A DNA stretch of 64,000 nucleotides, taken from contig NZ_JBDKWZ010000001.1 of NCBI RefSeq assembly GCF_039710355.1, positions 744,001 to 808,000 of the forward strand, written 5' to 3'. Below, one piece after another: positions 44,643-53,976 of the stretch. The notes under the pieces are model-generated. The model had not been told where the DNA came from. It made no database searches and saw only the letters and a list, made by a program, of their open reading frames with translations. The position numbers were made by a program, and so were the translations under genes. Within the stretch, counting starts at the first letter, position 1. Each line of letters starts with the position of its first letter. Source of the stretch: Rapidithrix thailandica (GTDB lineage Bacteria; Bacteroidota; Bacteroidia; Cytophagales; Flammeovirgaceae).

Positions 44643-47330
44643 TTATTGTTTCAGTTGCTCTATCTCCTTGATCAGGCATTCGAAACTTTCCGTTAACAGT
44701 ACTATGGTTTCTTCTCTTTTTGACGGGGGAAAGAGTTCCATTTCTCTTTTAACCTTTGCCAAGTAATTGTCGAGTTTTTCCAAGTGCAAAGTTTTCAAAT
44801 GCGGATGTATGCGGTGGTAGAGTTGCCTGAACTTCTCTTGATGATTTTGACGGAGAGCGTTTGCAAATTCATCCGGGTACCGATGAAATTCCTTTTGAAA
44901 TAATTGGGTTGCCTGCCGGATTTTATCCGGGTTTTTCAAGTAGCTATTGATAAAATCCTGAAAAGACAAGTCTTGAAGTAGTGATGGCAAATGTGGATGA
45001 GAGTGAACTGGCGCTGGAGCAAAGTACTTTTCCAACAGGCGGGCCAATTCTTCCTGGGTGAATGGTTTTTCCAACAGGCCGTCCATACCTGCTTCTTTAA
45101 CTTTCTCTAGGGAAACTTCCTGTACCAGCGCGGTTAAAGCAATGACCGGTACAGGCTTGTACCGCGGGATTTGCCGGATGTGGCGGGCTACTTCATATCC
45201 GTCCATACCGGGCATTTGAATATCCAGTAGTATCAGGTCAAAGTGCATTTCTTGTACTTTGGCCAAGGCTTCGGGACCGGAAGCTGCCACTTCCAATGCA
45301 ATCTGCCATTCTTCAAAGTAGTTTTCTACTAAAAACCGGTTGTACTCCACATCTTCCACATAAAGTACGTGGAGGTCTCTGAATTTTTCAGCCGTAAAGG
45401 TTTGTGTCGAAAGGCTTTCCGGACGGGGTTTTTGTACTTGTAAATAGGGGAGGCTAAAGTAGAAAACCGTGTTGCCCGGTTGGCTTTTCACGGAGATTTT
45501 TCCTTGTTGCAATTCAATCAGTTTTTTTGAAATTGCCAGGCCCAAGCCTGTGCCTTCGTATTTTCGGTCAATGCCCGGGTCTTCTTGAACAAAGGGTTTG
45601 AAAATTTCCTGTAGGTTTTCCTGCCGTATGCCAATGCCCGAATCTTGCAAGGTAAAAGAGACCTGCACTTGTTCTTGGGTAAGAGAGTGTAACTCCCAAT
45701 AAATGTTTACGGCTCCCTGATGGGTGAACTTGATGGCATTGCCGATCAGGTTGTGTAAGATTTGTGATAAACGCAGCGGGTCTCCTTGAAGGTAGATACC
45801 TTGCGACCGGGAAGGACGGTAGTTGAGTTGCAAACCTTTTTCTTCAGCCAAAGGCAAAAAGCCGTGATAGATATTTTCCATGAGTTCGTTCAGGCAAAAT
45901 ACCCGTTTTTCAAAGGTTAATTTTCCCGCTTCGATTTTTGAAAAGTCCAACACATCATTGATGAGTTGGCGAAGGCTTTCGGCCGAAAAGCGAAGGGCCT
46001 GAAGCAGTTCTGGTTTTGGGGAAGCTTCTTGCTTTTCTAACAAATGACTCATTCCAATAATGGCATTTAACGGAGTGCGGATTTCATGGCTGATCATGGA
46101 TAGAAATTCCGTTTTGGCCTGACTGGCCTGTTCTGCCTCGCGGTGAGCGGTTTTGAGTTCGGCAATTTGCTGGTTGACCCGGTTGGTGAGCTTTTGAAAA
46201 GCCTTGGCCAGAATGCCGATTTCGTCTTTTCGCTGATGAGGAAGTGAAAAAGAGGGTTGTTGAGGGGTGAACTTCCTTACGGCCGTAGTGATGGAATGCA
46301 ACGGACGAAAGAGGAAATAGGCGAAGACAAATGTAAGCAGGATACCTGCCATACAAATACTTAGGGTGATCCACAGGCTTTCGTTGCGTACGGCATTGAT
46401 CCCGGATAGGATGGCAGTATACGGAGCCGCTACACTTACGGTCAAAAAACGCTTGTTACCGGTGTCCAGAAATACTTTTTGTACTTGTATTACCAACGAG
46501 TCATCACTGAAGGTTTCCTGTCGAAAGGCCGTGTCCGGTTTAAATAAACGGGCCATTTGCGGAAACTCATTTTGCAGGGTGAATGATTGTCCCAAATCAA
46601 AACCAAATGTTTTGGAAGGGTCGGGGTGAAGTAAGTAATCTCCTTTTTCATTGGTGAGATATACTTGTTGATTTTGCCCGGTGAGTTTTTGCAAATCCTG
46701 AAAGAAGGAGGAAAGATCCACATTGATAATGATGATACCGAATGTATTGCCTGATGGAGCAACAATGGGCGAAGCAACCCGGAAGGTAGGAATATGCGGT
46801 TCGCTGATGGTTTGGTATTCTTGGTTGAGATTGATATCCGACAGGTAAATTGCACCTGCCGGTAGCCGGGCCGTTTCCTGAAAATACGGCCGGTCGCCTT
46901 TTCTTTGGAGTTGTTCCGCTGGCGTTTGGGTAATCTGCTTGTTGAATTGCTCCAGACGTATGAGTTCCTTGCCTTGATTGGCCATTCCGATAAGTCGCAC
47001 TTGGAAATATTGGGGGCGGCTTTCCAATAACGAGTGAAAAATAGCGGCCAATTGAGCCGACCATTCTTCTTGAGAAAGCCGTTGGTTGTTGACCAGCTCT
47101 TGTGCGGCAGGCGTATTGACCAGAAAACGGATATCATCTTTCAGGGCTTTGACAAAATCTGAGAGCCGGGTACTTACAATTTGAGACGTGTGAGTTAATC
47201 GTTGGTGAGAAGCCTTCAGCAAGGTTTGTTTGTGACCTTCGTATACCAAATATCCAGCTACCAAAGTGGTACTCAATACCAAAATGGAAAAAATCAATGT
47301 GACCTTGGCTGATAAGCTGAATTGAAACAT
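44643..47330 (-). CDS. Hybrid sensor histidine kinase with Cache domain, receiver and Hpt
   Basis: Inner-membrane kinase of 895 residues. Order of parts: TM helix (about 10-30), periplasmic dCache-like sensor (30-315), TM helix (320-340), HAMP (341-395), HisKA with His415 (SMISHEIRTPLNA), HATPase with NAIKFTH, DSGIGI and GTGLGLAI (about 515-630), receiver with Asp703 (LILLDIQMPGMDGYE), and a C-terminal Hpt-like domain near 790-895, where His839 is the probable phosphate carrier. It can therefore run a complete phosphorelay in one chain. The ligand of the Cache domain is unknown. It is convergent with the LytTR regulator. Confidence 0.93.
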   Translation of the reverse strand: MFQFSLSAKVTLIFSILVLSTTLVAGYLVYEGHKQTLLKASHQRLTHTSQIVSTRLSDFVKALKDDIRFLVNTPAAQELVNNQRLSQEEWSAQLAAIFHSLLESRPQYFQVRLIGMANQGKELIRLEQFNKQITQTPAEQLQRKGDRPYFQETARLPAGAIYLSDINLNQEYQTISEPHIPTFRVASPIVAPSGNTFGIIIINVDLSSFFQDLQKLTGQNQQVYLTNEKGDYLLHPDPSKTFGFDLGQSFTLQNEFPQMARLFKPDTAFRQETFSDDSLVIQVQKVFLDTGNKRFLTVSVAAPYTAILSGINAVRNESLWITLSICMAGILLTFVFAYFLFRPLHSITTAVRKFTPQQPSFSLPHQRKDEIGILAKAFQKLTNRVNQQIAELKTAHREAEQASQAKTEFLSMISHEIRTPLNAIIGMSHLLEKQEASPKPELLQALRFSAESLRQLINDVLDFSKIEAGKLTFEKRVFCLNELMENIYHGFLPLAEEKGLQLNYRPSRSQGIYLQGDPLRLSQILHNLIGNAIKFTHQGAVNIYWELHSLTQEQVQVSFTLQDSGIGIRQENLQEIFKPFVQEDPGIDRKYEGTGLGLAISKKLIELQQGKISVKSQPGNTVFYFSLPYLQVQKPRPESLSTQTFTAEKFRDLHVLYVEDVEYNRFLVENYFEEWQIALEVAASGPEALAKVQEMHFDLILLDIQMPGMDGYEVARHIRQIPRYKPVPVIALTALVQEVSLEKVKEAGMDGLLEKPFTQEELARLLEKYFAPAPVHSHPHLPSLLQDLSFQDFINSYLKNPDKIRQATQLFQKEFHRYPDEFANALRQNHQEKFRQLYHRIHPHLKTLHLEKLDNYLAKVKREMELFPPSKREETIVLLTESFECLIKEIEQLKQ

Positions 47331-47417
47331 GATTGGAAGTTAAGTGTCGCAGATACCCATGGAGAGCAATGTTACCTGACTTGATTTTAGACTACCAACC
47401 GCTAAAGAAAAAACAAA

Positions 47418-47446
47418 AAGCCGGCTATTCCTAGCCGGCCTTTTTA
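47418..47446 (-). terminator. Terminator of dapD
   Basis: Stem gccggcta (47420-47427) and tagccggc (47432-47439) with flanking A and T runs, placed just after the dapD stop codon on the reverse strand. Confidence 0.85.
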
Positions 47447-47477
47447 AATTTTTATGGAAAATGTCTTTACTGACGGT

Positions 47478-48290
47478 TTATACCATTACATCATTTTCAC
47501 GGAGAGCATCGTTCAAAGAGGTTTTCTTGTCAGTGCTTTCTTTCCGTTTGCCGATGATCAAAGCACAGTTGACATCATAAGTACCTGCTTTGAATTTTTT
47601 AGGTAAGGTCCCCGGAATCACCACCGATCTTTCCGGTACATACCCTTTGTATTCTACGGGTTCGTCTCCGGTAACATCGATGATTTTAGAACTGGCTGTG
47701 ATGGTCACGTTGGCTCCGATGACTGCTTCTTTGCCAATATGTGCTCCTTCCACAATGATGCATCTGGACCCGATAAAAGCCCCGTCTTCGATGATGACCG
47801 GAGCGGCTTGTACAGGCTCCAATACGCCTCCGATACCTACCCCACCACTCAAATGTACATCTTTGCCGATTTGAGCGCAGCTCCCTACGGTAGCCCAGGT
47901 ATCCACCATGGTGCCGGAGTCTACATAAGCCCCGATATTGACATAGGAAGGCATCATAATTACCCCTTTGTTGACAAAAGAGCCATAGCGGGCAATTGCG
48001 TGAGGAACGACTCTTACCCCTAATTCATCGTAACCGCTCTTCAACGGAATTTTATCGTGAAATTCGAAGGGTCCTACCTTCACTACTTCCATTTTTTGCA
48101 ATGGAAAGAATAAAATGACGGCTTTCTTCACCCATTCATTGACTTGCCAGCCATCTGCTACCGGTTCCGCTACCCGTAATTTCCCTTTGTCCAATTGTTC
48201 GATTACGTCTCTTATCGCTTCTACAGTAGCACTTTCATTCAACAATTCCCGGTTTTCCCAAGCTTGTTCGATAATTTGCTGTTGACTCAT
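47478..48290 (-). CDS. dapD: 2,3,4,5-tetrahydropyridine-2,6-dicarboxylate N-succinyltransferase
   Basis: Cytosolic enzyme of lysine and meso-diaminopimelate synthesis, 270 residues, full length. The C-terminal half is a left-handed beta helix with hexapeptide repeats (VNIGAYVDSGTMVDTWATVG, GGVGIGGVLEP, IIVEGAHIGKEAVIGANV). Its presence points to the succinylase branch of the pathway, while many relatives use LL-DAP aminotransferase instead. It is transcribed alone. Confidence 0.96.
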   Translation of the reverse strand: MSQQQIIEQAWENRELLNESATVEAIRDVIEQLDKGKLRVAEPVADGWQVNEWVKKAVILFFPLQKMEVVKVGPFEFHDKIPLKSGYDELGVRVVPHAIARYGSFVNKGVIMMPSYVNIGAYVDSGTMVDTWATVGSCAQIGKDVHLSGGVGIGGVLEPVQAAPVIIEDGAFIGSRCIIVEGAHIGKEAVIGANVTITASSKIIDVTGDEPVEYKGYVPERSVVIPGTLPKKFKAGTYDVNCALIIGKRKESTDKKTSLNDALRENDVMV

Positions 48291-48447
48291 CTCTGATTAT
48301 TTTTACTACGAATATTAAATTTATTGAACTTTAATTTGAGTTAGGTTTTGGTTTCCGTGTGTTTGCATGTGGGCTATCCTGTTAGCCGGAGTTTAGGATT
48401 CCCTTACCGGAAAAAAATGATTCAACGCACTAAGGCAATTGATCGGC

Positions 48448-49551
48448 ATGAAAATTTTTTTAGCTTCCGTTTTAAAGCCCCTTAACGATACGCGAATGTA
48501 CGAAAAGATTGGCTTATCCCTGAGTAAATCCTATGAGATTCACCTGATGGGTTATCCTGCCGAACTGCCTGTTCGGAAAGGAGTGTACGGATACCCCTTG
48601 CTCGACTTTGCTCAAGGTAGCCGGAAACGCTGGCAGGTGGGTTCCTTTTTATTAGCAAAACTAAAACAGGTAAAGCCGGACGTGTTGGTGATTCATGCAG
48701 TGGAGTTGTTACCCGTAGCTCTTTACTACCGGATGTTTCATAAAGTGCGCTTGATCTATGACGTACAGGAAAACTATTACCGGAACTTCTTGTATCAGTC
48801 CATTTATCCGAAAGGAATCAAGCATCTGATGGCCTGGGCCGTAAGAGGTTTGGAAACGCTCAGCCGCAATTGGGTGGATTATTATTGGCTTGCGGAGCGG
48901 TGTTATGCACGGGAGTTTACTTTTGGTAAAGGAAAACAATTGATTTTGGAAAATAAATCTGTGTTGGAAAGGCAGGGGCCTCATCTAAAAAGTAACTCCT
49001 TAAGTCCTCCCCTGCGCTTTGTGTTTACAGGTACTATCTCTACGGTGTATGGGGCCTGGGAAGCCGTAAATCTGGTAAAAAAATTGGTGGATTGCGGATT
49101 GTCTGCCGAACTTTTGATGATCGGTAAAGTTGTAGAAATACCCTTGGAAAAGGAGCTTCAAAAGCTGGAAAAGGCCTTTTCTTGGTTTCGTTTGGAAGGA
49201 GGAAGCCGGTTGGTGCCTCATACCCGGATTTTGGAAGCGTTGGAAGAAGCCGATGTGGCTTTGTTAAGTTATCAGCCAAATAAGAGTACCGCACAATGCA
49301 TTCCCACCAAACTCTATGAATGCATTGCTTACCGCTTACCCATGATTATCCCTCAAAATCCCCTTTGGGAAAAGATTTGTGAGGAATATACTGCCGCACT
49401 GGCAATTGATTTTGTAAATTATAACCCGAAAGTGCTAATCGAGGAATTACTGACAAAAAAGTTCTATAATCGTGGTAACTTTGCAAAAGTTTTATGGAAA
49501 GAGGAAGAACACAAACTTCTTAGAATGATGGAACCGTTGGTGAACCAATAA
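48448..49551 (+). CDS. Glycosyltransferase, GT-B fold (GT4-like)
   Basis: Cytosolic or membrane-associated glycosyltransferase of 367 residues. The N-terminal half starts with a Rossmann strand (MKIFLASVLKPLND) and has YDVQENYYRNF. The C-terminal half carries the GT-B donor-binding part (FVFTGTISTVYG, LEEADVALLSYQPN, IPTKLYECIAYRLPMI) with the family Glu. The sugar donor and acceptor are unknown. A TTG three codons upstream is possible, but the ATG at 48448 is preferred. No other polysaccharide genes flank it. Confidence 0.8.
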   Translation: MKIFLASVLKPLNDTRMYEKIGLSLSKSYEIHLMGYPAELPVRKGVYGYPLLDFAQGSRKRWQVGSFLLAKLKQVKPDVLVIHAVELLPVALYYRMFHKVRLIYDVQENYYRNFLYQSIYPKGIKHLMAWAVRGLETLSRNWVDYYWLAERCYAREFTFGKGKQLILENKSVLERQGPHLKSNSLSPPLRFVFTGTISTVYGAWEAVNLVKKLVDCGLSAELLMIGKVVEIPLEKELQKLEKAFSWFRLEGGSRLVPHTRILEALEEADVALLSYQPNKSTAQCIPTKLYECIAYRLPMIIPQNPLWEKICEEYTAALAIDFVNYNPKVLIEELLTKKFYNRGNFAKVLWKEEEHKLLRMMEPLVNQ

Positions 49552-49707
49552 GCTTGTTGTACCTCTTTTGATCATTAATCGTAAATCTATTGTCTAAAGC
49601 CCGGTGTCTGCTGCACGGTCAAAGTATTGTTTCCTATTTCAGAGGGGCATCACTTTGATTGAAGCATGTTGTACAGGGCTATCGGCCAATGACAACAAAT
49701 ACATACA

Positions 49708-50376
49708 ATGAATTTTAGCCACTCGGAAGAGAATTATCTAAAAACTATATTTCACCTATCGGTCAATGAAGAACCGGTAGCGACCAATGCGATTGCGGAA
49801 GAGTTAAATACGCGACCGGCATCCGTAAGCGATATGTTGAAAAAGCTGGCCAATAAAGAAGCTATTCACTATATTAAATACCGTGGGGTGACTTTGACCG
49901 AGGAGGGGAAAGCCGCAGCTTTGTGGATTATCCGGAAGCATCGCTTATGGGAGGTGTTTTTATTGGAAAAATTGAAGTTCAACTGGGATGAAGTGCATGA
50001 AGTGGCCGAACAGTTGGAGCATATCAAATCCCGGAGAATGATTGAGCGATTGGACGAGTTTTTAGGCTTTCCTAAATACGATCCGCACGGTGACCCCATT
50101 CCGGATAATAGCGGGAATTTTACCGAAATGTCTGCCATGCAGCTTTCGGAAGCCTCCATTCAAGAAGATCATAAAGTGATTTCGGTCAGTGATAGCAGTT
50201 CGGAATTTTTGCAATACCTGGATAAAGTAGGGATCGGAATCGGAAGCCAGTTGAAGGTGTTGGATAAAATCGCTTTTGATGAGTCTTTGGAGGTTTCGAT
50301 TAACAACCGGGAAAAACGCTTGCTTACGAAGAAAGTGGCGGAGAATATCTTGGTAGCGAAAAAAGAAGATGATTAA
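49708..50376 (+). CDS. DtxR/MntR-type metal-dependent regulator
   Basis: Metal-sensing repressor of 222 residues. The N-terminal winged helix (SHSEENYLKTIFHLS, RPASVSDMLKKLANKE) binds DNA. The dimerisation domain has the metal-binding EVHEVAEQLEHIKS pattern, and a C-terminal FeoA/SH3-like domain follows (about 150-220). Family members respond to Fe(II) or Mn(II). No transport gene is adjacent, so targets lie elsewhere. Confidence 0.92.
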   Translation: MNFSHSEENYLKTIFHLSVNEEPVATNAIAEELNTRPASVSDMLKKLANKEAIHYIKYRGVTLTEEGKAAALWIIRKHRLWEVFLLEKLKFNWDEVHEVAEQLEHIKSRRMIERLDEFLGFPKYDPHGDPIPDNSGNFTEMSAMQLSEASIQEDHKVISVSDSSSEFLQYLDKVGIGIGSQLKVLDKIAFDESLEVSINNREKRLLTKKVAENILVAKKEDD

Positions 50377-50434
50377 CAGGATAGGTATCAGGGGGGCTGT
50401 AAACAAAAATCCGTAAATTTATTGAAGAGAATAG

Positions 50435-50480
50435 TTAAACATATTCTCAATACAAATCCCAAACATAAGAGTATGTTTAA
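50435..50480. repeat. Inverted repeat downstream of the DtxR-type gene
   Basis: Arms ttaaacatattctc (50435-50448) and gagtatgtttaa (50469-50480) are complementary except for one position, separated by 20 bases. No T run follows, so an operator or weak terminator are both possible. Confidence 0.4.
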
Positions 50481-50659
50481 AATTCGTATTTGGTAGCGAA
50501 AATTTCTAGTTTAGGGTTCTTAGGAAATCATTTTTGAGAAGAATAGTGGAATTATTTGACCGGGTGCCGGACCACGAAAAAAGGATGAATTGAGGTTCCT
50601 AAAATGGGAATTTGCAGTCCAAAAGATGAAATTTAAATATGCTCTAAAACAAATATACG

Positions 50660-51712
50660 ATGAGTCTCGATATCAATTTATTACAACAAATATGTGACAC
50701 GCCTGGGGCACCGGGTTTTGAAAAACGCATCCGTGAGCAAGTATTGGCAGAGGTGGAAAGATATGTGGACGAGTGCCGGGTCGATAACTTGGGAAATATC
50801 ATTACCGTCAAAAAAGGGAAAAACAACCCCGAAGGAAAGAAAATCATGCTGGCGGCTCATATGGATGAGATCGGCTTTATGGTGACGCATATTGACGAAC
50901 AGGGATTTCTTCGTTTTCATACCTTGGGTGGTTTTGACCCCAAAACCCTGACGTCCATGCGGGTGATTGTGCATGGAAAAAAAGATCTGGTAGGGGTGAT
51001 GGGTTGCAAACCTATTCATGTGATGAGTCCGGAAGAACGGGGTAAACAACTCAAAATTCAGGATTATTACATAGATCTGGGTTTAAAGAAGGAAGAAGTA
51101 GAAAAATATATTTCCATAGGAAATCCGGTTACCCGGATGCAAGAGTTTATCCAAATTGGTGAGATGGTCAATGGTAAGTCCTTGGATAATCGCTTGTCGG
51201 TGTATATCCTTTTGGAAGTGCTAAAACAATTGAAGGATTTCCCATACGATGTGTACGGAGTATTTACCGTTCAGGAAGAAGTGGGAATCCGGGGAGCCGG
51301 TGTGGCTTCGCATGCCATCAATCCGGACTTCGGAATCGCCATTGATGTGACCATCGCTAACGATACCCCCGGGGCGCAAGGGCACGAACAAGTGACGCGT
51401 TTGGGTGAAGGGACAGCCATTAAGATTTTTGATGCAGGCACGATTTGCGACTATCGTATGGTGGCTTTTATGAAAGAAGTGGCTACGGAGAAAGAAATTG
51501 ACTGGCAGGTAGAAATATTGACAGCCGGAGGAACCGACACTGCCGGCATTCAACGGATGGGTAAAAACGGAGCCATTGCCGGGGCGGTTTCTATTCCTTT
51601 GCGCTATGTACATCAGGTGACCGAGATGGCCCACCAAAATGATATCCAGGCTTCCATTGATTTGCTTGTGGCTTCAGTGAGTACTCTGGACCAATACGAT
51701 TGGAAGCATTAG
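50660..51712 (+). CDS. M42-family metallo-aminopeptidase
   Basis: Cytosolic zinc or cobalt aminopeptidase of 350 residues, the size of FrvX/CelM/glutamyl aminopeptidase proteins that form tetrahedral 12-mers. The metal ligands appear in AAHMDEIGFM (His-x-Asp), LDNRLSVYIL (Asp), VQEEVGIRGA (Glu-Glu), AIDVT (Asp) and the late HQVTEMAH region (His). Substrate preference is not readable. A hairpin terminator follows. Confidence 0.93.
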   Translation: MSLDINLLQQICDTPGAPGFEKRIREQVLAEVERYVDECRVDNLGNIITVKKGKNNPEGKKIMLAAHMDEIGFMVTHIDEQGFLRFHTLGGFDPKTLTSMRVIVHGKKDLVGVMGCKPIHVMSPEERGKQLKIQDYYIDLGLKKEEVEKYISIGNPVTRMQEFIQIGEMVNGKSLDNRLSVYILLEVLKQLKDFPYDVYGVFTVQEEVGIRGAGVASHAINPDFGIAIDVTIANDTPGAQGHEQVTRLGEGTAIKIFDAGTICDYRMVAFMKEVATEKEIDWQVEILTAGGTDTAGIQRMGKNGAIAGAVSIPLRYVHQVTEMAHQNDIQASIDLLVASVSTLDQYDWKH

Positions 51713-51725
51713 GTTTATACTATAG

Positions 51726-51765
51726 GTGGGTGGTGCTTTGAAGCGTACCACCCACTTATTTTTTT
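51726..51765 (+). terminator. Terminator between M42 and M43 protease genes
   Basis: Stem gtgggtggt (51726-51734) and accacccac (51747-51755) followed by a T run, between convergent genes. Confidence 0.85.
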
Positions 51766-51788
51766 GACCGGTTTTCTACCGGTAATGA

Positions 51789-52691
51789 TTATTTACTGAT
51801 ATGTTCATACAATGCCCTGCGAGGACCTGAAGGAGTAAATACGGCACGCATCCTTTCTTTCTGTCCTTTTGTAAACATATACATGGCCTGATCGTCTACA
51901 TAATCCATGAAATTCATAAATAGATCATGGCTACCACAAGACGACTGAGGATGAACAGGTGAACCGTTATATTGTGAGTATGCAGAAGGAGTGTCTTCTA
52001 CAAAATCACCGGCTTCGCAATCATTATTTTTGCCAAAAATATGCAAAAGGTTAAGCCAGTGGCCTATTTCGTGGGTAGCGGTTCTTCCCCTCTGATGCGA
52101 TTCGTTCAAGGGGGGAAGCGTACCGAAGGCCCTTGGGTCGATGATGACTCCGTCTGTTCTGGGGTCTCCACCTGGAAAACTGGCATACCCGGGCAGTCCT
52201 AAATTGCCATGCCGGTTGGATAAGTCGGCCACCCATATGTTCAGGTATTTGTCAGGAGGCCAGGCATCCTGACCTCCTTTTTCTGTGAAGAAAAGTTTTA
52301 AATCCTCAACGGCTGTATTTTCATTCTCCTTAAAGCCTTCCCATCCGGTGATTTCTCCCTCACTTCTAAGGATACCCGTGGTAGGTTTGCCCTTGGGGTC
52401 TGTAGTGGCCAACCGGAATTCAATGCCTACATCCGCTACCAAATGCTTGAACTCTTCGGGAGTGTTCACATGGTCAGGGTTTTTCTTCCGAAAATCCTGA
52501 TTGAGTACCGCTATTTGTGAATGGATCTTTTCATCGCTTACATCAATAGGGGCCGGAGTATACCTGAGGACATGTACTACCACTGGTATAACTATTATTT
52601 CATCTTCTTCAATAATATCCAGCTCTTCACTGGGATCATTGCATGACATACATAGTAGAAAGAGGCTTAATAGACCTAGGACTTTATTCAT
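51789..52691 (-). CDS. M43 (pappalysin/cytophagalysin-like) zinc metalloprotease, lipoprotein
   Basis: Secreted lipoprotein protease of 300 residues. The signal peptide ends in LFLLCMSCND, with a lipobox Cys. The active site TATHEIGHWLNLLHIFG has the HExxHxxGxxH-type zinc motif (HEIGHWLNLLH), and the Met-turn is FMDYVDD. The start overlaps the stop of the upstream BNR-repeat lipoprotein gene by about 8 bases, indicating translational coupling. The pair probably acts together at the cell surface or periplasm (inference). Confidence 0.9.
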   Translation of the reverse strand: MNKVLGLLSLFLLCMSCNDPSEELDIIEEDEIIVIPVVVHVLRYTPAPIDVSDEKIHSQIAVLNQDFRKKNPDHVNTPEEFKHLVADVGIEFRLATTDPKGKPTTGILRSEGEITGWEGFKENENTAVEDLKLFFTEKGGQDAWPPDKYLNIWVADLSNRHGNLGLPGYASFPGGDPRTDGVIIDPRAFGTLPPLNESHQRGRTATHEIGHWLNLLHIFGKNNDCEAGDFVEDTPSAYSQYNGSPVHPQSSCGSHDLFMNFMDYVDDQAMYMFTKGQKERMRAVFTPSGPRRALYEHISK

Positions 52692-53787
52692 TGGTAGCAA
52701 TTGTTACCATTAATGCCAACCCTTTATAACCTACCAGGATAACTTTGTTTTCGCTGATAAAGCAAACGTCTTTCCAGCCTCCGATCACTTCTTCGTGGGC
52801 CAGCTTTTCCCAGGTACTACCTCCGTCAAACGACAGTAGGGCAAACTCCGGATCGCTGAGGTTATTCGATTTATTGGCTCCCACAATACATAGCGTGTTA
52901 CCCAACCAATCTATACTGATGAGTTTGTTATCAAATTCCGTTGTGACTTTGGACCAACTGACTCCTTTATCCAAGGTTTTAAATAACTCTCCTTTCTCTG
53001 TGCTGGCATTGGTTTGCCCATTGTTTCCTATGGCAAAGCCTTCATTTCCTTTTATGACAAGGTCCGTGATCATTACTTTGGAAGAGAGCGAAAGGCCGGT
53101 CCAGTTTTCGCCTCCATCCGTACTTTTTAAAATTTGTCCGTTATCATAAGTTCCTCCGGACAACAATACCGTGTTGTTCTCTGCGAAGGTGATGGTATTT
53201 AAGGGGTTATCTTGTAGCAGGGTAATTGGGTCTACTTCCACAGGAGCCCAGTTTAGTCCACCGTCAGTACTTCGAATGATAATACCCACGCTGTTAACAG
53301 AACCTACCACATAGCCTGTGTTCTCATCTTGGAACCGGATGTCGGCCATATAAAAATCATTCTCGAATGCATCTAACTTGTTCCAAGTACTACCACCGTT
53401 CTCACTTCTCAATAGGTACCCTTTATTGGTGCTTGCCATGATGATGTTTTTGTCGATCAACGCCACACCTGTAATATAGAATCCATCCTCGGCAAATACC
53501 TTTTCCCAGGAGTTCCCCCCGTCTGTCGTTTTTAATAGAAAAGCCTTTTCTTCAGGGTATGCCTCTCCTCCGGCCATAAATCCGGTTTGCTCGTCAATAA
53601 ATTGTACGGCTCTTACTTGCTGCTCGATGGAGGTTGCTAATTTGGTGATAGTGAGTTCTCTTTTCGGATTCCCATCATCATCCGGTTTAGGCTTATCAGG
53701 CTTCGGGTTGACGGTTTGATTGTCATCGTCCGAGCAGCTGAAAAATACAGCACAAAATACCCATAAAATTAATGTTACTTTTTTCAT
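52684..53787 (-). CDS. Ycf48/BNR-repeat beta-propeller lipoprotein
   Basis: Lipoprotein of 367 residues with signal LILWVFCAVFFSCSDDD. Six Asp-box motifs of the form S/TxDxGxxW are visible (TTDGGNSW, SENGGSTW, STDGGLNW, STDGGENW, TLDKGVSW, SFDGGSTW), which predicts a beta propeller like Ycf48. A Pro/Lys/Asp-rich linker follows the lipidated Cys. Function is unknown; such proteins often bind other proteins or glycans. It overlaps the M43 protease gene. I start at the ATG at 53787. Confidence 0.85.
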   Translation of the reverse strand: MKKVTLILWVFCAVFFSCSDDDNQTVNPKPDKPKPDDDGNPKRELTITKLATSIEQQVRAVQFIDEQTGFMAGGEAYPEEKAFLLKTTDGGNSWEKVFAEDGFYITGVALIDKNIIMASTNKGYLLRSENGGSTWNKLDAFENDFYMADIRFQDENTGYVVGSVNSVGIIIRSTDGGLNWAPVEVDPITLLQDNPLNTITFAENNTVLLSGGTYDNGQILKSTDGGENWTGLSLSSKVMITDLVIKGNEGFAIGNNGQTNASTEKGELFKTLDKGVSWSKVTTEFDNKLISIDWLGNTLCIVGANKSNNLSDPEFALLSFDGGSTWEKLAHEEVIGGWKDVCFISENKVILVGYKGLALMVTIATNE

Positions 53788-53976
53788 ACCTGTTAAGTTC
53801 AATTGCAAGTGTGTTGGTTAAAAGTGATTGTTTTATTACAGCTTAAAATTACGGTATTGGAGTCGATATGTTATGATTTATAAAGATTTTTTGAAATTTA
53901 ATTTTGCGTATTTTTACTTAGTATTTATTTTATTCTTATTTGGAGTGTAAAACTAGAATTTATAAGTAACTTGTTT

